64,000 nucleotides of DNA from Microvirga sp. 17 mud 1-3 (GCF_003151255.1 NZ_CP029481.1:2728001-2792000); one strand, 5' to 3'. Positions 43,984 through 53,937 are shown, numbered from the stretch's first letter. Notes: generated from the letters alone by a model not told the origin. Program-made: numbers and translations.

Positions 43984-46166
43984 TCAGATGAAGAAGAAGT
44001 CCTTTTCGGTCAGCTTGAGGCCCTTCTTGAGGGTCGCAATCTCGACCGCAGCCTTCGACCCGGACCCATCCGCATCATAGGACAGCACGCCCGTCTTCTT
44101 GTCGTAGATGAAGAAGTCGTTGGCATCCTTGGCCTTGTCGCCCACCGTGAAGAACTTGCTCGCCATCTTCGCCGGCTTGGCCTCGCTGCCCTTCTTGATC
44201 GCCGCATAGAGGCTCTTGTTGGCCTTGAACAGGCTGTTCTCCAGCCAGAGCGTGTCGTCCTTGACGGTAAAGTCGGCGATCTTGTCGAGGTTGGTCTTCT
44301 TGTTGAACTTGGCATCGAACACGAAGATGTCCTGGCCCGCGCCGCCATACAGCACGTCCTTGCCGGCCCCGCCGTAGAGCCTGTCATGGCCGGACAGCCC
44401 CTTGAGCACATCGTGGCCGTCCGCGCCGGTGAGCCGGTCAACCCGCGCCGTGCCGCGCAGGCTCAGCGCCACCGGGCCGGACGGGTTGCCGGCCCCACCG
44501 GACGAGCCGCCCCCTCCGCCGGCGGGCGTGTCGGCCACGTCGGTCACCGTGACGGTCACTGTCTCGGAGCGGGCAAGACCGTAAGCATCGGTCGCCGTGA
44601 GGGTGAGCTCATAGGCGTGCGGGCCGGTCTCGTAATCGGGCGCCTTGAGCAGCACGAGCTTCGTGCCGTCGAGCTTGAACGTGCCGGTCGGATCGGTGAG
44701 CGCATAGGTGATGGCATCGCCGTCCGCATCCGTGGCCGAGACGGTGGCGACCGTCGTGCCGGCGGGCGTGTTCTCGGCCACCGCGGAGGCCGACAGGGTG
44801 AGGCTGGCGGGCGCGGTGTTGGAGAGCACGACCGTCTTGTCGGCGAACTGGGCAAAGCGGATGTTGCTGAGCGTATCGGTGCCGTCGCGGCCGGACACTT
44901 TGTCCTGCACCTTGAAAAAGAGTCCTCCCCCCTCCAGGCTTTGAATAGAGTAATCGGCGGCTTTGCCGGAGAAGACCGCCGTGTTGACGCCGCCGCGGCC
45001 GTCGAGGGTATCGTCGCCTTTGCCGCCGGTCAGGACATTGTTGCCCGCATCACCTTTCAGCAGGTCGCCGGCTTCTCCGCCGATGACGTTCTCGATGTTC
45101 TGCAGCGTATCGGTATGGTTCGGCCCGACCGCCTGCGGCCCCGCCAGGCTGAGATCGATGATCACGCCATATGTTCGGTCTTCATACGAGACCGTATCGA
45201 TGCCGGCGCCGCCATCCACGACGTTGTTGCCCGCTCCGGGCAGGAGGACGTCGTTGCCGCCATTGCCGGTCAGGGTATCGTCACCGTGTCGCCCCTCGAG
45301 GCGGTTGGCGCCGTCGTCGCCGATGAAGGTGTCCTTTCCGGCGGATCCTGTGAGGTTCTCGATATGGATCAGAGTATCCATCCCCTCGCCGGTGTTCTGC
45401 GCGGTGGTGAGGCGCAGGTCGACCGTCGCAGCATGGTCGAAGGCGACAGTGTCGAGGCCGCCGCCGCCATCGATTAGGTCATCGCCGAGGCCGCCATAGA
45501 AGACCTCGGTGCCGGCGCCGCCATAGGCGGAATCCTGCCCGTCGCCGAGACTAATATATCCAAAGAGAACGCTGCCCAGCTCCCCGTGATAGGTATCATT
45601 GCCTTTCGTGAGATCGACGATGCCCTTGATCGTTCCGCTGTTGGTGATCACGTCATCCCCGAGCGAGGCATAAATGGCATAATCTTGATTTCCTGGAAAA
45701 TCGACGGCTAGCCGACTTTCGATGATTCCTGTGTTGGTGAGCACGAGACTGTCGGTTGGGCGTTGCCCAGAGAAGTTGATCGCTTGAGACTGCAGCGAGC
45801 TGATGTGGCCCGCATTCTCGATGATCGACGGGCCAATGAGACTGATGGTCGAAGCTCTAGTAACGCTACCTGAATTCGGGTCTGCGTGGACGTACCCTTC
45901 TGCCCCAATGGCGATGTACGAAGGGCCGCTAACCGCAATTGCGCCACGCAGCTTTCCGTAGACCTCACCGTTGATCGTGAGGCGCGTCGGAACAGCGGCG
46001 GTCGCGGCGCTCTGGACATAGACGCCGAAGGACGCCGCCCCCGTCGCCCTGAATAGGCACCCTCGTCGACAAAGAGGATATCGTCCTTTTCCATCGTAAG
46101 GGCCGGCGTATTGTCCGCCGTCGTCCCAAGAGGTTCCTGTGGGGTAATGGTATAGGAGTTGGGCAT
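43984..46166 (-). pseudogene. Hemolysin-type calcium-binding (RTX) protein with cadherin-like domain, broken by one frameshift
   Basis: The main frame (43984-45744) codes a 586-residue C-terminal portion. It has beta-helix-like VITNSGTI repeats, RTX nonapeptides (GDDTLTGNGGNDVLLPGAGNN, GGKGDDTLDGRGG, GGAGKDVLYGGAGQD), a cadherin/Ig-like domain (near 310-400) and a C-terminal secretion-type tail. That frame stays open upstream to about 46200, but has no start codon there. A good N-terminus (MPNSYTITPQEPLGTTADN, ATG at 46166) lies in the next frame and runs out of register at a run of five G near 46038-46042. One extra base would restore about 727 residues. Ca-binding RTX proteins are exported by type I secretion; no secretion genes are nearby. 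A sequencing error cannot be excluded. Confidence 0.75.
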
Positions 46167-46538
46167 CCGGACGATCCGAAGAAAAGGAGGATAAGATTTC
46201 TCCAATTTATGCTATGTAATAGCATTTATACAATTGAAAGCCTGCAAGGATCACTCTCGGCGGCGCATCGCCGCAGGCCGTTTTGCCCGATCACTGCAGA
46301 ATCTGCGCGGACTCAGGAAGCTAAAAGAGCCGCGTTACTGATACAGTCCAAGGAAAGCCAGCCTATCACACCTACTCACTCGCCAATCCCCGGCCATGCC
46401 GCCCTTCAATGTCACCCTCGTCTTCTTCAGGGCACTTCCAGAGTCACACTGATGTGATGGCCCTATGCCGTTTCGGCGGAGGGATCGGCTGGCCGCCATG
46501 GTATTCTCGGGTCCTCGACGGTGTTTCGGACGGTCACC
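46167..46538. other. Divergent intergenic region before the polyketide synthase
   Basis: No gene is supported. The left part is AT-rich (46190-46250) and probably holds the RTX promoter. The right part (46440-46538) leads into the polyketide synthase start. No clear operator or hairpin was seen. Confidence 0.4.
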
Positions 46539-47621
46539 ATGACGGATGCTTACATCAACGGCATCGGCACCGCGGTTCCACGCCACGACGTGCACGAGAC
46601 CTTTATCGCTTCCGTCGACCGGCGCCTGCCCGATCGGCGAAGCCAGATCCTGTTCCGGCGCATGGTCCAACGAGCCGGGATCGATCATCGCTATTCCACC
46701 CTGGAGCCCAACCCGAACCTGGACGAGAGCGTCGACCGGGAGGGCCTCTACCGGTCCGGCAGCTTCGCCGGAACGGCGGCGCGCATGGCCCGTTTCGAGA
46801 CGCAAGCGGTCGAGCTCGTCCTGGAGGCGGTCGAGGCGCTTGGCCTCGGAGACCGCAAGGATGGGATCACGCACCTGGTGGTGGCGAGCTGCACGGGGTT
46901 CACGGCTCCAGGCCTCGACCAGCAGCTCATCGACCGCCTCGGCCTGCCCCCCTCGATCGAGCGGACGGCGATCGGTTTCATGGGCTGCGCGGCCGCCGTC
47001 AACGCTCTCAGGATCGCCCGCCATATCGTGCGCTCGGACCCCACCGCCAAGGTGCTGACAATCAATCTCGAGCTCTGCACCCTGCATCTTCAGGATTCTT
47101 CCGACATGGAAATTCTCCTGAGCGCCCTTCTCTTCGGCGACGGCTGCGCCGCAAGCCTGGTCTCGGCGACGCCCGAGGGCATCGAGCTGAAGGATTTCCG
47201 CTCCGTGACGATCCCGGACTCGCAGGATCTCATTACCTGGCGCATCGGCGATACGGGCTTCGAGATGGCGCTGTCCGGTGAGGTTCCGGCCCGGATCGCA
47301 AAGGCGCTGCGCCAGGAGGCCCTGCGCAATGACCGTGACGGCATTTTGCATGGCCAGAGCAAGGACGAGGTCGACCTGTGGGCCGTCCATGCCGGAGGGC
47401 GGACGATCCTCGACGCGGTCGAGCAGGGCCTGAGCCTCGGCCCGGACGCCCTGCGCTGGTCGCGGGATGTGCTGCGGGATTTCGGGAACATGTCCTCCGC
47501 GACCCTGATGTTCGTGCTCCAGAGGATGATGCAGGCCCGCGTCTCCAACGCGCTCGGCCTCGGGATGGCCTTCGGACCCGGACTGGTGGCGGAAACCTTC
47601 CGCTTCAGCCTTCCTGGCTAG
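46539..47621 (+). CDS. Type III polyketide synthase (chalcone/stilbene synthase-like)
   Basis: Taken from ATG 46539 the protein has 360 residues with the type III PKS triad: Cys in GFMGCAAAVNALRIARHI (near 150), His in LWAVHAGGRTILDAVE and Asn in FGNMSSATLMFVL. It would make an alkylresorcinol, alkylpyrone or similar polyketide from acyl-CoA and malonyl-CoA. A GTG at 46521 could also start the frame. It is followed 5 bp later by a methyltransferase, an established partnership. The product type cannot be told from sequence. Confidence 0.9.
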   Translation: MTDAYINGIGTAVPRHDVHETFIASVDRRLPDRRSQILFRRMVQRAGIDHRYSTLEPNPNLDESVDREGLYRSGSFAGTAARMARFETQAVELVLEAVEALGLGDRKDGITHLVVASCTGFTAPGLDQQLIDRLGLPPSIERTAIGFMGCAAAVNALRIARHIVRSDPTAKVLTINLELCTLHLQDSSDMEILLSALLFGDGCAASLVSATPEGIELKDFRSVTIPDSQDLITWRIGDTGFEMALSGEVPARIAKALRQEALRNDRDGILHGQSKDEVDLWAVHAGGRTILDAVEQGLSLGPDALRWSRDVLRDFGNMSSATLMFVLQRMMQARVSNALGLGMAFGPGLVAETFRFSLPG

Positions 47622-47626
47622 CCAAT

Positions 47627-48415
47627 ATGGACACGGGCCTCTCCCGCCGCAGCGAGGCCGTGGAGATCATGGACGGCCAAGCCGTTCCTTTCGAGGAGTA
47701 CCGCGCCTATCTGGCCGATCTCGCACGGGTCAACACGGCAACGCTGGCGCACCGGCCCATTCTTCGCTGGCTCGATGACGCCGTCCGTGCAGTGCCTCGC
47801 GAGGTCCCGCTCACCATCCTGGATGTCGGCTACGGCCATGGCGACCTGCTCCGTCGGCTCCGGCGATGGGGCATCGCGCGCGGGCGGACGCTCGACCTCC
47901 TCGGGATCGACCTCGACCCCGCCAGCGAAGTCATCGCGCGGGATGCGACGCCGGCAGGCGACGCCATCGACTACCGCACGGGAGACGTCCTTCGCTTCGA
48001 GCCGGAACGATCCATCGACTACGTTCTCTGCTCCCAGACCGCGCATCACTTCTCCGACGCCGATCTGGTGATGCTCGTCCGGTGGATGGAGCGCGTGGCC
48101 ATACGCGGGTGGTTCATCGCCGACCTGCACCGGCACGCCCTGGCGTTCCACGGCTTCCCCCTCCTGGCCCGCCTGGCCGGATGGCACCGTTTCGTGCGGC
48201 ACGATGGGCCGATCTCCATTGCCCGAAGCTTCCGCCGCGCCGACTGGGAGCGCATCCTGCGTGACGCGGGGCTCGACCGGTCGATGTCGACGATCCGCTG
48301 GCACATTCCGTTCAGATTGTGCGTCGGGAGATTACGCGGCGCTTCGACGTCTTCCGGCCGCAGAGGAGCAGCCGGAATGTCCTTCCCTACTTCAGCGGCC
48401 AATCCTCGATCGTGA
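47627..48415 (+). CDS. SAM-dependent methyltransferase paired with the type III PKS
   Basis: From ATG 47627 (5 bp after the PKS stop) the frame has 262 residues. It has the Rossmann SAM motif ILDVGYGHGDLLRRLRR near 60 and LLGIDLDPAS near 82, then VLCSQTAHHFSD near 130, as in class I O- or C-methyltransferases. The conserved end IPFRLCVGRLRG is reached about 25 residues before the stop; the remaining tail (ASTSSGRRGAAG...) reads into the antisense of murI. It overlaps the convergent murI gene by 29 bp. It probably modifies the polyketide. Confidence 0.82.
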   Translation: MDTGLSRRSEAVEIMDGQAVPFEEYRAYLADLARVNTATLAHRPILRWLDDAVRAVPREVPLTILDVGYGHGDLLRRLRRWGIARGRTLDLLGIDLDPASEVIARDATPAGDAIDYRTGDVLRFEPERSIDYVLCSQTAHHFSDADLVMLVRWMERVAIRGWFIADLHRHALAFHGFPLLARLAGWHRFVRHDGPISIARSFRRADWERILRDAGLDRSMSTIRWHIPFRLCVGRLRGASTSSGRRGAAGMSFPTSAANPRS

Positions 48416-49208
48416 CGGCCGGCAGGCCCTTTATCTGCAGAGCCGTCCGAAGCGCCTCGTTGAGGCCTCGCCCGGCGGTGAAGACCGCGAGAGACTCCTC
48501 ATCCCCTTCCTCGTGGCCCGGCACCGGGCCGCCGAGGAGGTGCACCACCCGGCGGGCGATGGCGGGGGCGGGATCGATCCAGGCCACCGGCCACGGGGCG
48601 AGCGCCTTCAGGCGCGGCAGCAGCAGCGGGTAATGGGTGCAGGCGAGCGCGACCACGTCCGTCCGACGTCCACCCTCCTCCACGAAACAGGGAGCAAGCT
48701 CCGCCGCAAGGTCCGCATCCGGAACCGGGCGACCTTCCAACTCGGCCTCCGCATAGGCGGCGAGCTTCGTGGAGCCGACGAGATTGACCCGGCAGCCCGA
48801 CGCATAGGCCGCTACGAGGCCGCGGGTATAGTCCCGCGCTACCGTGCCGGGCGTAGCCAGGACCGTCACGACGCCGCTGCGGGTGATCTCGGCGGCCGGC
48901 TTGATGGCCGGCACGGTGCCGACGAAAGGAAACGGGAAGCGCCGGCGCAGGTGGGGCAGCACCAGGGTCGAGGCGGTGTTGCAGGCGATTACCGCGAGGT
49001 CAGGACGGTGGAGCACGGCGAGCCGCTCCATCACGGTCAGCACGCGGGCGACGAGGGCCTCCTCGGACAGGCGGCCATACGGAAAGGCCGCATCGTCCGC
49101 CGCGTAGACGAACCGGGCATCCGGGCGTGCCTTCAGGACCTCGGAGAAGACCGTAAGGCCCCCGAGACCGGAATCGAAGACCAGGATGGTCGGTACGGGA
49201 GCCGGCAT
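48387..49208 (-). CDS. murI: Glutamate racemase
   Basis: Taken from ATG 49208 the enzyme has 273 residues. It shows ILVFDSGLGGLTVFSE (catalytic Asp), VIACNTASTLVLP (first catalytic Cys) and ALACTHYPLLLP (second catalytic Cys), the Asp/Glu racemase signatures. It supplies D-glutamate for peptidoglycan. An in-frame ATG at 49253 would give 288 residues; neither start has a convincing Shine-Dalgarno, and family members begin close to PTILVFDSG. It overlaps the methyltransferase 3' end on the opposite strand. Confidence 0.92.
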   Translation of the reverse strand: MPAPVPTILVFDSGLGGLTVFSEVLKARPDARFVYAADDAAFPYGRLSEEALVARVLTVMERLAVLHRPDLAVIACNTASTLVLPHLRRRFPFPFVGTVPAIKPAAEITRSGVVTVLATPGTVARDYTRGLVAAYASGCRVNLVGSTKLAAYAEAELEGRPVPDADLAAELAPCFVEEGGRRTDVVALACTHYPLLLPRLKALAPWPVAWIDPAPAIARRVVHLLGGPVPGHEEGDEESLAVFTAGRGLNEALRTALQIKGLPAVTIEDWPLK

Positions 49209-49284
49209 GACCGCGGGGTTATAGGCGGTTCCGGCCAGAAGATCGACACGCATGGAGGGAGATCTCCGTTCGCCCGGCCCCGGT

Positions 49285-50487
49285 TCAGGAGCGGCCGCCC
49301 AGGAAGTCGGACAGGCTCTGGCGCGTCTCCGTGGGCGCGAGGTTGAGCTTGCGCCGCGGGCCCCTCTCGGGCTTCTCGTCCTCGACCTGCCCCTTCGGCA
49401 TCTGGGCCGAGAGGCGGCGCACGGGCCAGCCGTCGGTCCAGGTGGTCATGTCGATGAATTTCGGGTCTCGGGCCAAGGAAGCCGCGTCACGGCCCGCGAA
49501 GGCCGCCTCCGCGGCCATGTCGAAGGTCTTCCAGAACGCAAGGTAATCGAGCGCATCGGTCGGGTTGTTCCCGAGCTGCGCGGTCAGGATCGTCTGGGGG
49601 CCGGACAGGGACATGTCGGCGCTCCACTTCCAGGTATTCTTCTGCTTCGGATCCCGGGGCGGATCCGGCGGGAGCTTGATGGCCGAGGCATCGTATTCGG
49701 GTTTCGGGGAGCCGGGCGAAGCCAGGGTCGCGGTCAGGGCCGGAAAACCGTGGTCGTCGGAACTGGCGCGCATGAACAGCTTGCGGCTTGCGGGCACGCC
49801 CTTCGAGGCCTCGAAGATCCGGCGAGCAGCACGGTCGCTCGGCAGATGATCGCGATCGCCGCTCATGGCGATGAGGAGGGTCGAGGGATCCACGGTCGAG
49901 AGATCGCGCAGCATGATGCCCCGCTCCTTCTCATTTGACGCGATGCCGCCCGGCATAAGGCCGAAGATCAGCTTGGGAGCCGGCACGTCCGATTCGGCGA
50001 CACCCGCCGCCACGTTGAACGCAATCGGCACGCCAGCGGAATGCCCGATGAAGGCCACACGATTCAAATCAGGCCGCGCCTTCTCGTCGTTGGCCAGATG
50101 CCCCAGTCCGTCACGGATCAGGGTCTCGGCCAGATCGGTGGCACTCGCAGGGCGGGTGCGGTTCACTTCCTGGAAACGCGGGAACAGGACGAGATAGCCC
50201 TTGCGGGCCAGGTGATCGATAAAGCCGCCATAGAGGGCCGGGTTCACGGCTCCCCAGGAATGGAAGAAAACCACCACCGGGCGGGGCGCCACAGGCGTGT
50301 CGTTGCCGTAGAAGACGAAGCTTCCCGCGCTGACGGTGCCGGTCCCGGTCTTGATGACCTCGGCGATCTTGTAATCCGCCCCGCCCGGCCCCTGCTCCGG
50401 CTGCTTGGGAGGTGAGGCCGCGAGGACCGCCGGGGCGATCAGGCAGGAGCCAAGAAGGAGAAAAGCGGAAAGCGGGCGGCGCATCAT
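49285..50487 (-). CDS. Secreted alpha/beta hydrolase (chlorophyllase/dienelactone-hydrolase-like)
   Basis: The 400-residue protein has a signal peptide (about 1-23, LLLGSCLIAPAVLA) and a serine hydrolase core. This has an oxyanion region RPVVVFFHSWGAVNPALYG near 72, nucleophile AFIGHSAGVPIAFNVAAG near 150, and a later Asp and His consistent with a triad (SGDRDHLPSD, SSDDHGF). It would hydrolyse esters or lipids in the periplasm; the substrate is unknown. The C-terminal 130 residues are an additional domain ending LSDFLGGRS. Confidence 0.8.
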   Translation of the reverse strand: MMRRPLSAFLLLGSCLIAPAVLAASPPKQPEQGPGGADYKIAEVIKTGTGTVSAGSFVFYGNDTPVAPRPVVVFFHSWGAVNPALYGGFIDHLARKGYLVLFPRFQEVNRTRPASATDLAETLIRDGLGHLANDEKARPDLNRVAFIGHSAGVPIAFNVAAGVAESDVPAPKLIFGLMPGGIASNEKERGIMLRDLSTVDPSTLLIAMSGDRDHLPSDRAARRIFEASKGVPASRKLFMRASSDDHGFPALTATLASPGSPKPEYDASAIKLPPDPPRDPKQKNTWKWSADMSLSGPQTILTAQLGNNPTDALDYLAFWKTFDMAAEAAFAGRDAASLARDPKFIDMTTWTDGWPVRRLSAQMPKGQVEDEKPERGPRRKLNLAPTETRQSLSDFLGGRS

Positions 50488-50559
50488 GCGTCTCTGGTCT
50501 GGTCAACGCGCGAAAGATCTCGCGCCCCGCACTAAAGCAGAAGATCTTTAATGGTTTCT

Positions 50560-51282
50560 CTAGGGTTTTCTTTCCGCAAGGGCACGAATCGCTCCGCGCA
50601 GGGTGCGCACGTCCTGCTCGGTCAACGCGAGGCGATGAAAGATGTCGCGCATGTTGCGGACCATGATCGGCCGCTTGTCCTCGGGGAAATAGTCCAGGGA
50701 ATCGAGCGCGCCTTCGATATAATCGAAGAACGAGACCAGCATCTCCCGCGGGGCCGGCAGGCTTTCCGTGCCGCCCGCGAAAGGCAGCGCGCTGCCCGTG
50801 GCCTGCCGCTGCCACTCATAGGCCATGAGAAGAACCGCCTGGGCCAGGTTGAGGGAGGAGAATTGCGGATCGACCGGGAAGGTCACGATGGCGTCCGCAA
50901 GGGAGATTTCGTCGTTCTCGAGCCCGGTGCGCTCCCGGCCGAACAGGATGCCGACCCCCTGCCCTTCCCGGACGCGCCTATGCGCCTCCGCCATGGCGGG
51001 CTCCGGCCCGAAGACCCGCTTCATCTGCCCGCGCGCACGGGCCGTGGTGGCGAGGACGAAGTTGAGGTCGGCGATCGCCTCCCTGGCCGTGTCGTAGAGC
51101 TTCGCGCTCTCCAGGATATGTGTTGCGCCCGAAGCCGCCGAATGGGCCCCCTTCTTGGGCCAGCCGTTACGCGGCGAGACGAGCCGCAGTTCGGAGAGGC
51201 CAAAATTCGCCATGGCGCGGGCGACCATGCCGATATTCTCGGCGAGCTGCGGCTCCACCAGGATGATGACGGGATGGTTCAT
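50560..51282 (-). CDS. trmJ: tRNA (cytidine/uridine-2'-O-)-methyltransferase TrmJ
   Basis: The 240-residue protein is a SPOUT/TrmH-type enzyme: IILVEPQLAENIGMVARAMANFG near the N-terminus, GILFGRERTGLENDEISLADAI (SAM-binding loop, near 110) and FSSLNLAQAVLLMAYEWQR (knot, near 140), followed by a helical C-terminal extension. TrmJ methylates the ribose at position 32 of tRNA. Its gene is monocistronic here. Confidence 0.92.
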   Translation of the reverse strand: MNHPVIILVEPQLAENIGMVARAMANFGLSELRLVSPRNGWPKKGAHSAASGATHILESAKLYDTAREAIADLNFVLATTARARGQMKRVFGPEPAMAEAHRRVREGQGVGILFGRERTGLENDEISLADAIVTFPVDPQFSSLNLAQAVLLMAYEWQRQATGSALPFAGGTESLPAPREMLVSFFDYIEGALDSLDYFPEDKRPIMVRNMRDIFHRLALTEQDVRTLRGAIRALAERKP

Positions 51283-51505
51283 GGGACATTCTCGAGAGGT
51301 GCGATCCGCGAAGGCATGACACGACCCGGAGGAGCAAAGTCAAGCGGGCCCCAGGCTCCTGCATCACGGTGGTAGGCTCAATGGCACTGGACCAACGGGT
51401 GCCTCCCAAAAGAAAACCTCCCCGCGAGGCTCTCGCCGGGAGGTTGAAGATGGGCCAATGGAGGGGCGGTTTTCCGCCCTGCCATCGACCGCTTGGCCTG
51501 CGCGC

Positions 51506-51799
51506 TTACCAGCAGCCCCAGCCGCAATAGTAATGCGGACGGGCCGCGGCCGCGCCGATGGCTGCGCCGCCGATCACGCCGACAGCCGTGCCGACCGCAA
51601 CCTGGCTCGCGGCCTGGTTCGACTGGGCCACGTTGTTGCGGTAATTGGCGTCGGTGCAGCGGGCATAGGCCTTCGTGCCGGGCTTCAGGCCCGATTCGAC
51701 GCAGACGTTCTGGGCATTCGCCATGGATTGCTCCGCGGTCTGGCATCCAGCCAGCAGCAGGGCGGTGGCCCCCATTCCGATGATGATAGCAAGACGCAT
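51506..51799 (-). CDS. Small lipoprotein with glycine-zipper segment
   Basis: The 97-residue protein starts at ATG 51799, with GGGGAG 6 bp upstream, and has a lipobox (GATALLLAGCQT). The middle has two cysteines (NVCVESG and YARCTDANY), and the C-terminal half a glycine zipper (VAVGTAVGVIGGAAIGAAAARP), ending YYCGWGCW. This resembles small outer-membrane glycine-zipper lipoproteins. Reading upstream to 51871 would add 24 unrelated residues. Confidence 0.72.
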   Translation of the reverse strand: MRLAIIIGMGATALLLAGCQTAEQSMANAQNVCVESGLKPGTKAYARCTDANYRNNVAQSNQAASQVAVGTAVGVIGGAAIGAAAARPHYYCGWGCW

Positions 51800-52075
51800 G
51801 TTCAGCTCCCCAAAATTGAAAAATCGGCAGATCGCCCGCGGGTACAAATGGAATATCATGTCATGAGTCAAGCGATATTACGTTAAGTTACCCAAGGGAC
51901 TGTGCATAAATTCATGACGGCCACGCTGTAAAAGCGGTGCGGCACCACACAGGCCGGGCAATGGATACCCAGGAACCGCAAGGAGCGGGCCCGGAACCTT
52001 CGAGAGCCTTGGCCATTTTCCCATCCGCCGTGCGGGCCGCGCGTCACGGCCCTGACCCGACGGAGAATCCCGACC

Positions 52076-52459
52076 ATGTTCCGCCTGCCCCCCCTTTCGG
52101 CCGCCCTCGTCGTTCTGCTGACAATGGCGGGCGGGGCTTCGGCGGCACCCGCCGCCGTGACCACGCCGCCTGCTGCCCCGCTCTTCCACGGCCATTGGTG
52201 CGGTGCGGGCGACGAAAACCGGGCGGCGCCTGTCGACGCCCTGGATGCCGCCTGCCGGGCACATGACCTCTGCTACGAGCAGAGGGGGCGCGGCGCCTGC
52301 ACCTGCGACAAGGCTTTCCTGAAGGCGACCGGCCGGCTGATCACCAATCCGAAGACCGACGAGACCCTGCGCAGCAAGGCCGCCACCGCCAATTCCCTGT
52401 TCAGCGCCACCCCATGCGTGGAGACCGGGCGCAAAGGCGCCCGCGCGGCCCGGCGCTAG
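52076..52459 (+). CDS. Secreted phospholipase A2-like protein
   Basis: The 127-residue protein has a signal peptide (about 1-23, ending ASA) and the phospholipase A2 core: HGHWCGAGDENR (calcium-loop-like), DAACRAHDLCYEQ (catalytic His-Asp pair) and CTCDKAFLKA with further cysteines. The C-x-x-H-D-x-C-Y motif is the PLA2 hallmark. It would cleave the sn-2 ester of phospholipids outside the cytoplasm. It lies alone, 111 bp before icd. Activity is not proven: the calcium loop is short. Confidence 0.75.
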   Translation: MFRLPPLSAALVVLLTMAGGASAAPAAVTTPPAAPLFHGHWCGAGDENRAAPVDALDAACRAHDLCYEQRGRGACTCDKAFLKATGRLITNPKTDETLRSKAATANSLFSATPCVETGRKGARAARR

Positions 52460-52570
52460 GCCTTCGGCGAAAGTCGACCCTTCCTTCCCGGCCCCAGTCG
52501 CGCTATAGCCCGCGCCACGATGCCCGCTGTCCGGCGGGCTGTCCGAAGGCTTCAAGCACAAGGTGAGATC

Positions 52571-53785
52571 ATGGCGAAGATCAAGGTGGCCAATCCGGTC
52601 GTCGAACTCGACGGCGACGAGATGACCCGTATCATTTGGCACTTCATCAAAGAAAAGCTGATCCACCCCTATCTCGACATCGACCTCAAGTACTACGACC
52701 TCGGCATCGAGCATCGCGACGCCACCAACGACAAGGTCACGGTCGAGGCCGCGGAAGCCATCAAGAAGTACGGCGTCGGCGTGAAGTGCGCCACCATCAC
52801 GCCGGACGAAGCCCGCGTGAAGGAGTTCAACCTCAAGGAGATGTGGAAGTCGCCGAACGGCACGATCCGTAACATCCTGGGCGGTGTGATCTTCCGCGAG
52901 CCGATCATCTGCAAGAACGTTCCGCGCCTCGTGCCCGGCTGGACGCAGCCGATCATCGTCGGCCGCCATGCCTTCGGCGACCAGTACAAGGCCACCGACT
53001 TCAAGGTGCCCGGCAAGGGCCGCCTGACGATCAAGTTCGAGGGCGAGGACGGCACGGTCATCGAGAAGGAAGTCTTCAAGTTCCCGGACGCCGGCGTCGC
53101 CATGGCGATGTACAACCTCGACGAGTCGATCCGCGACTTCGCCCGCGCGTCGATGAATTACGGCCTGAACCGCAAGTACCCGGTCTACCTCTCCACGAAG
53201 AACACGATCCTCAAGGCCTATGACGGCCGCTTCAAGGACATCTTCCAGGAAGTCTACGAGAACGAGTTCAAGCAGAAGTTCGAAGCCGCCGGCATCACCT
53301 ACGAGCACCGCCTCATCGACGACATGGTGGCCTCGGCCCTCAAGTGGTCGGGCGGCTATGTGTGGGCCTGTAAGAACTACGACGGCGACGTGCAGTCCGA
53401 TACGGTCGCGCAGGGCTTCGGCTCGCTCGGCCTCATGACCTCCGTGCTGATGACGCCGGACGGCAAGACCGTCGAGGCGGAAGCCGCGCACGGCACCGTC
53501 ACCCGTCACTACCGCGAGCACCAGAAGGGCAAGGAGACCTCGACGAACTCCATCGCGTCGATCTTCGCCTGGACCCGCGGCCTCGCGCACCGCGCGAAGC
53601 TCGACGACAATGCGGACCTCGCCAAGTTCGCCAACACCCTCGAGAAGGTCTGCGTCGACACGGTCGAATCCGGCTACATGACGAAGGACCTCGCGCTCCT
53701 GGTCGGCGCCGAGCAGAAGTGGCTCTCCACCACGGGCTTCCTCGACAAGATCGACGAGAACCTCAAGAAGGCGATGGCCGCGTAA
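52571..53785 (+). CDS. icd: NADP-dependent isocitrate dehydrogenase
   Basis: From ATG 52571, the enzyme has 404 residues. It belongs to the eukaryote-like subfamily, opening [21 protein letters not shown] and continuing with [42 protein letters not shown] and a [13 protein letters not shown] isocitrate/NADP-binding segment. It makes 2-oxoglutarate and NADPH in the TCA cycle. Codon bias is strong (AAG, GTC, CTC), as for a highly expressed gene. A terminator follows at 53815-53838. A start at 52520 would add 17 residues. Confidence 0.96.
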   Translation: MAKIKVANPVVELDGDEMTRIIWHFIKEKLIHPYLDIDLKYYDLGIEHRDATNDKVTVEAAEAIKKYGVGVKCATITPDEARVKEFNLKEMWKSPNGTIRNILGGVIFREPIICKNVPRLVPGWTQPIIVGRHAFGDQYKATDFKVPGKGRLTIKFEGEDGTVIEKEVFKFPDAGVAMAMYNLDESIRDFARASMNYGLNRKYPVYLSTKNTILKAYDGRFKDIFQEVYENEFKQKFEAAGITYEHRLIDDMVASALKWSGGYVWACKNYDGDVQSDTVAQGFGSLGLMTSVLMTPDGKTVEAEAAHGTVTRHYREHQKGKETSTNSIASIFAWTRGLAHRAKLDDNADLAKFANTLEKVCVDTVESGYMTKDLALLVGAEQKWLSTTGFLDKIDENLKKAMAA

Positions 53786-53814
53786 GGCGAGCCCTTTCTT
53801 TCCTGCTTCGCGAA

Positions 53815-53838
53815 AGCCCGGCTCCGGCCGGGCTTTTT
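53815..53838 (+). terminator. Rho-independent terminator of icd
   Basis: AGCCCGG (53815-53821) pairs with CCGGGCT (53828-53834), and a run of five T starts at 53834. It lies 30 bp after the icd stop. Confidence 0.85.
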
Positions 53839-53937
53839 GCTGCCTGGTCTCCAGCCTGCTCATCCCGGAGGACGTGCGCCCTTCTTGCCGCTCCGGCGCG
53901 GCGCGCCAGATATCCGCGAAAGGAAGAAGGAAACCCC

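Noticed and set aside
46030..46050. Programmed -1 frameshift as the explanation for the split RTX frame
   Set aside because: The site is five G in CGACGGGGGCGG, without a classical slippery heptamer in register or a visible pseudoknot, so simple mutation, slippage or sequencing error is more likely.
51878..53863. A 661-codon minus-strand open frame opposite icd
   Set aside because: icd is certain on the plus strand and has strong codon bias, which produces long antisense frames.
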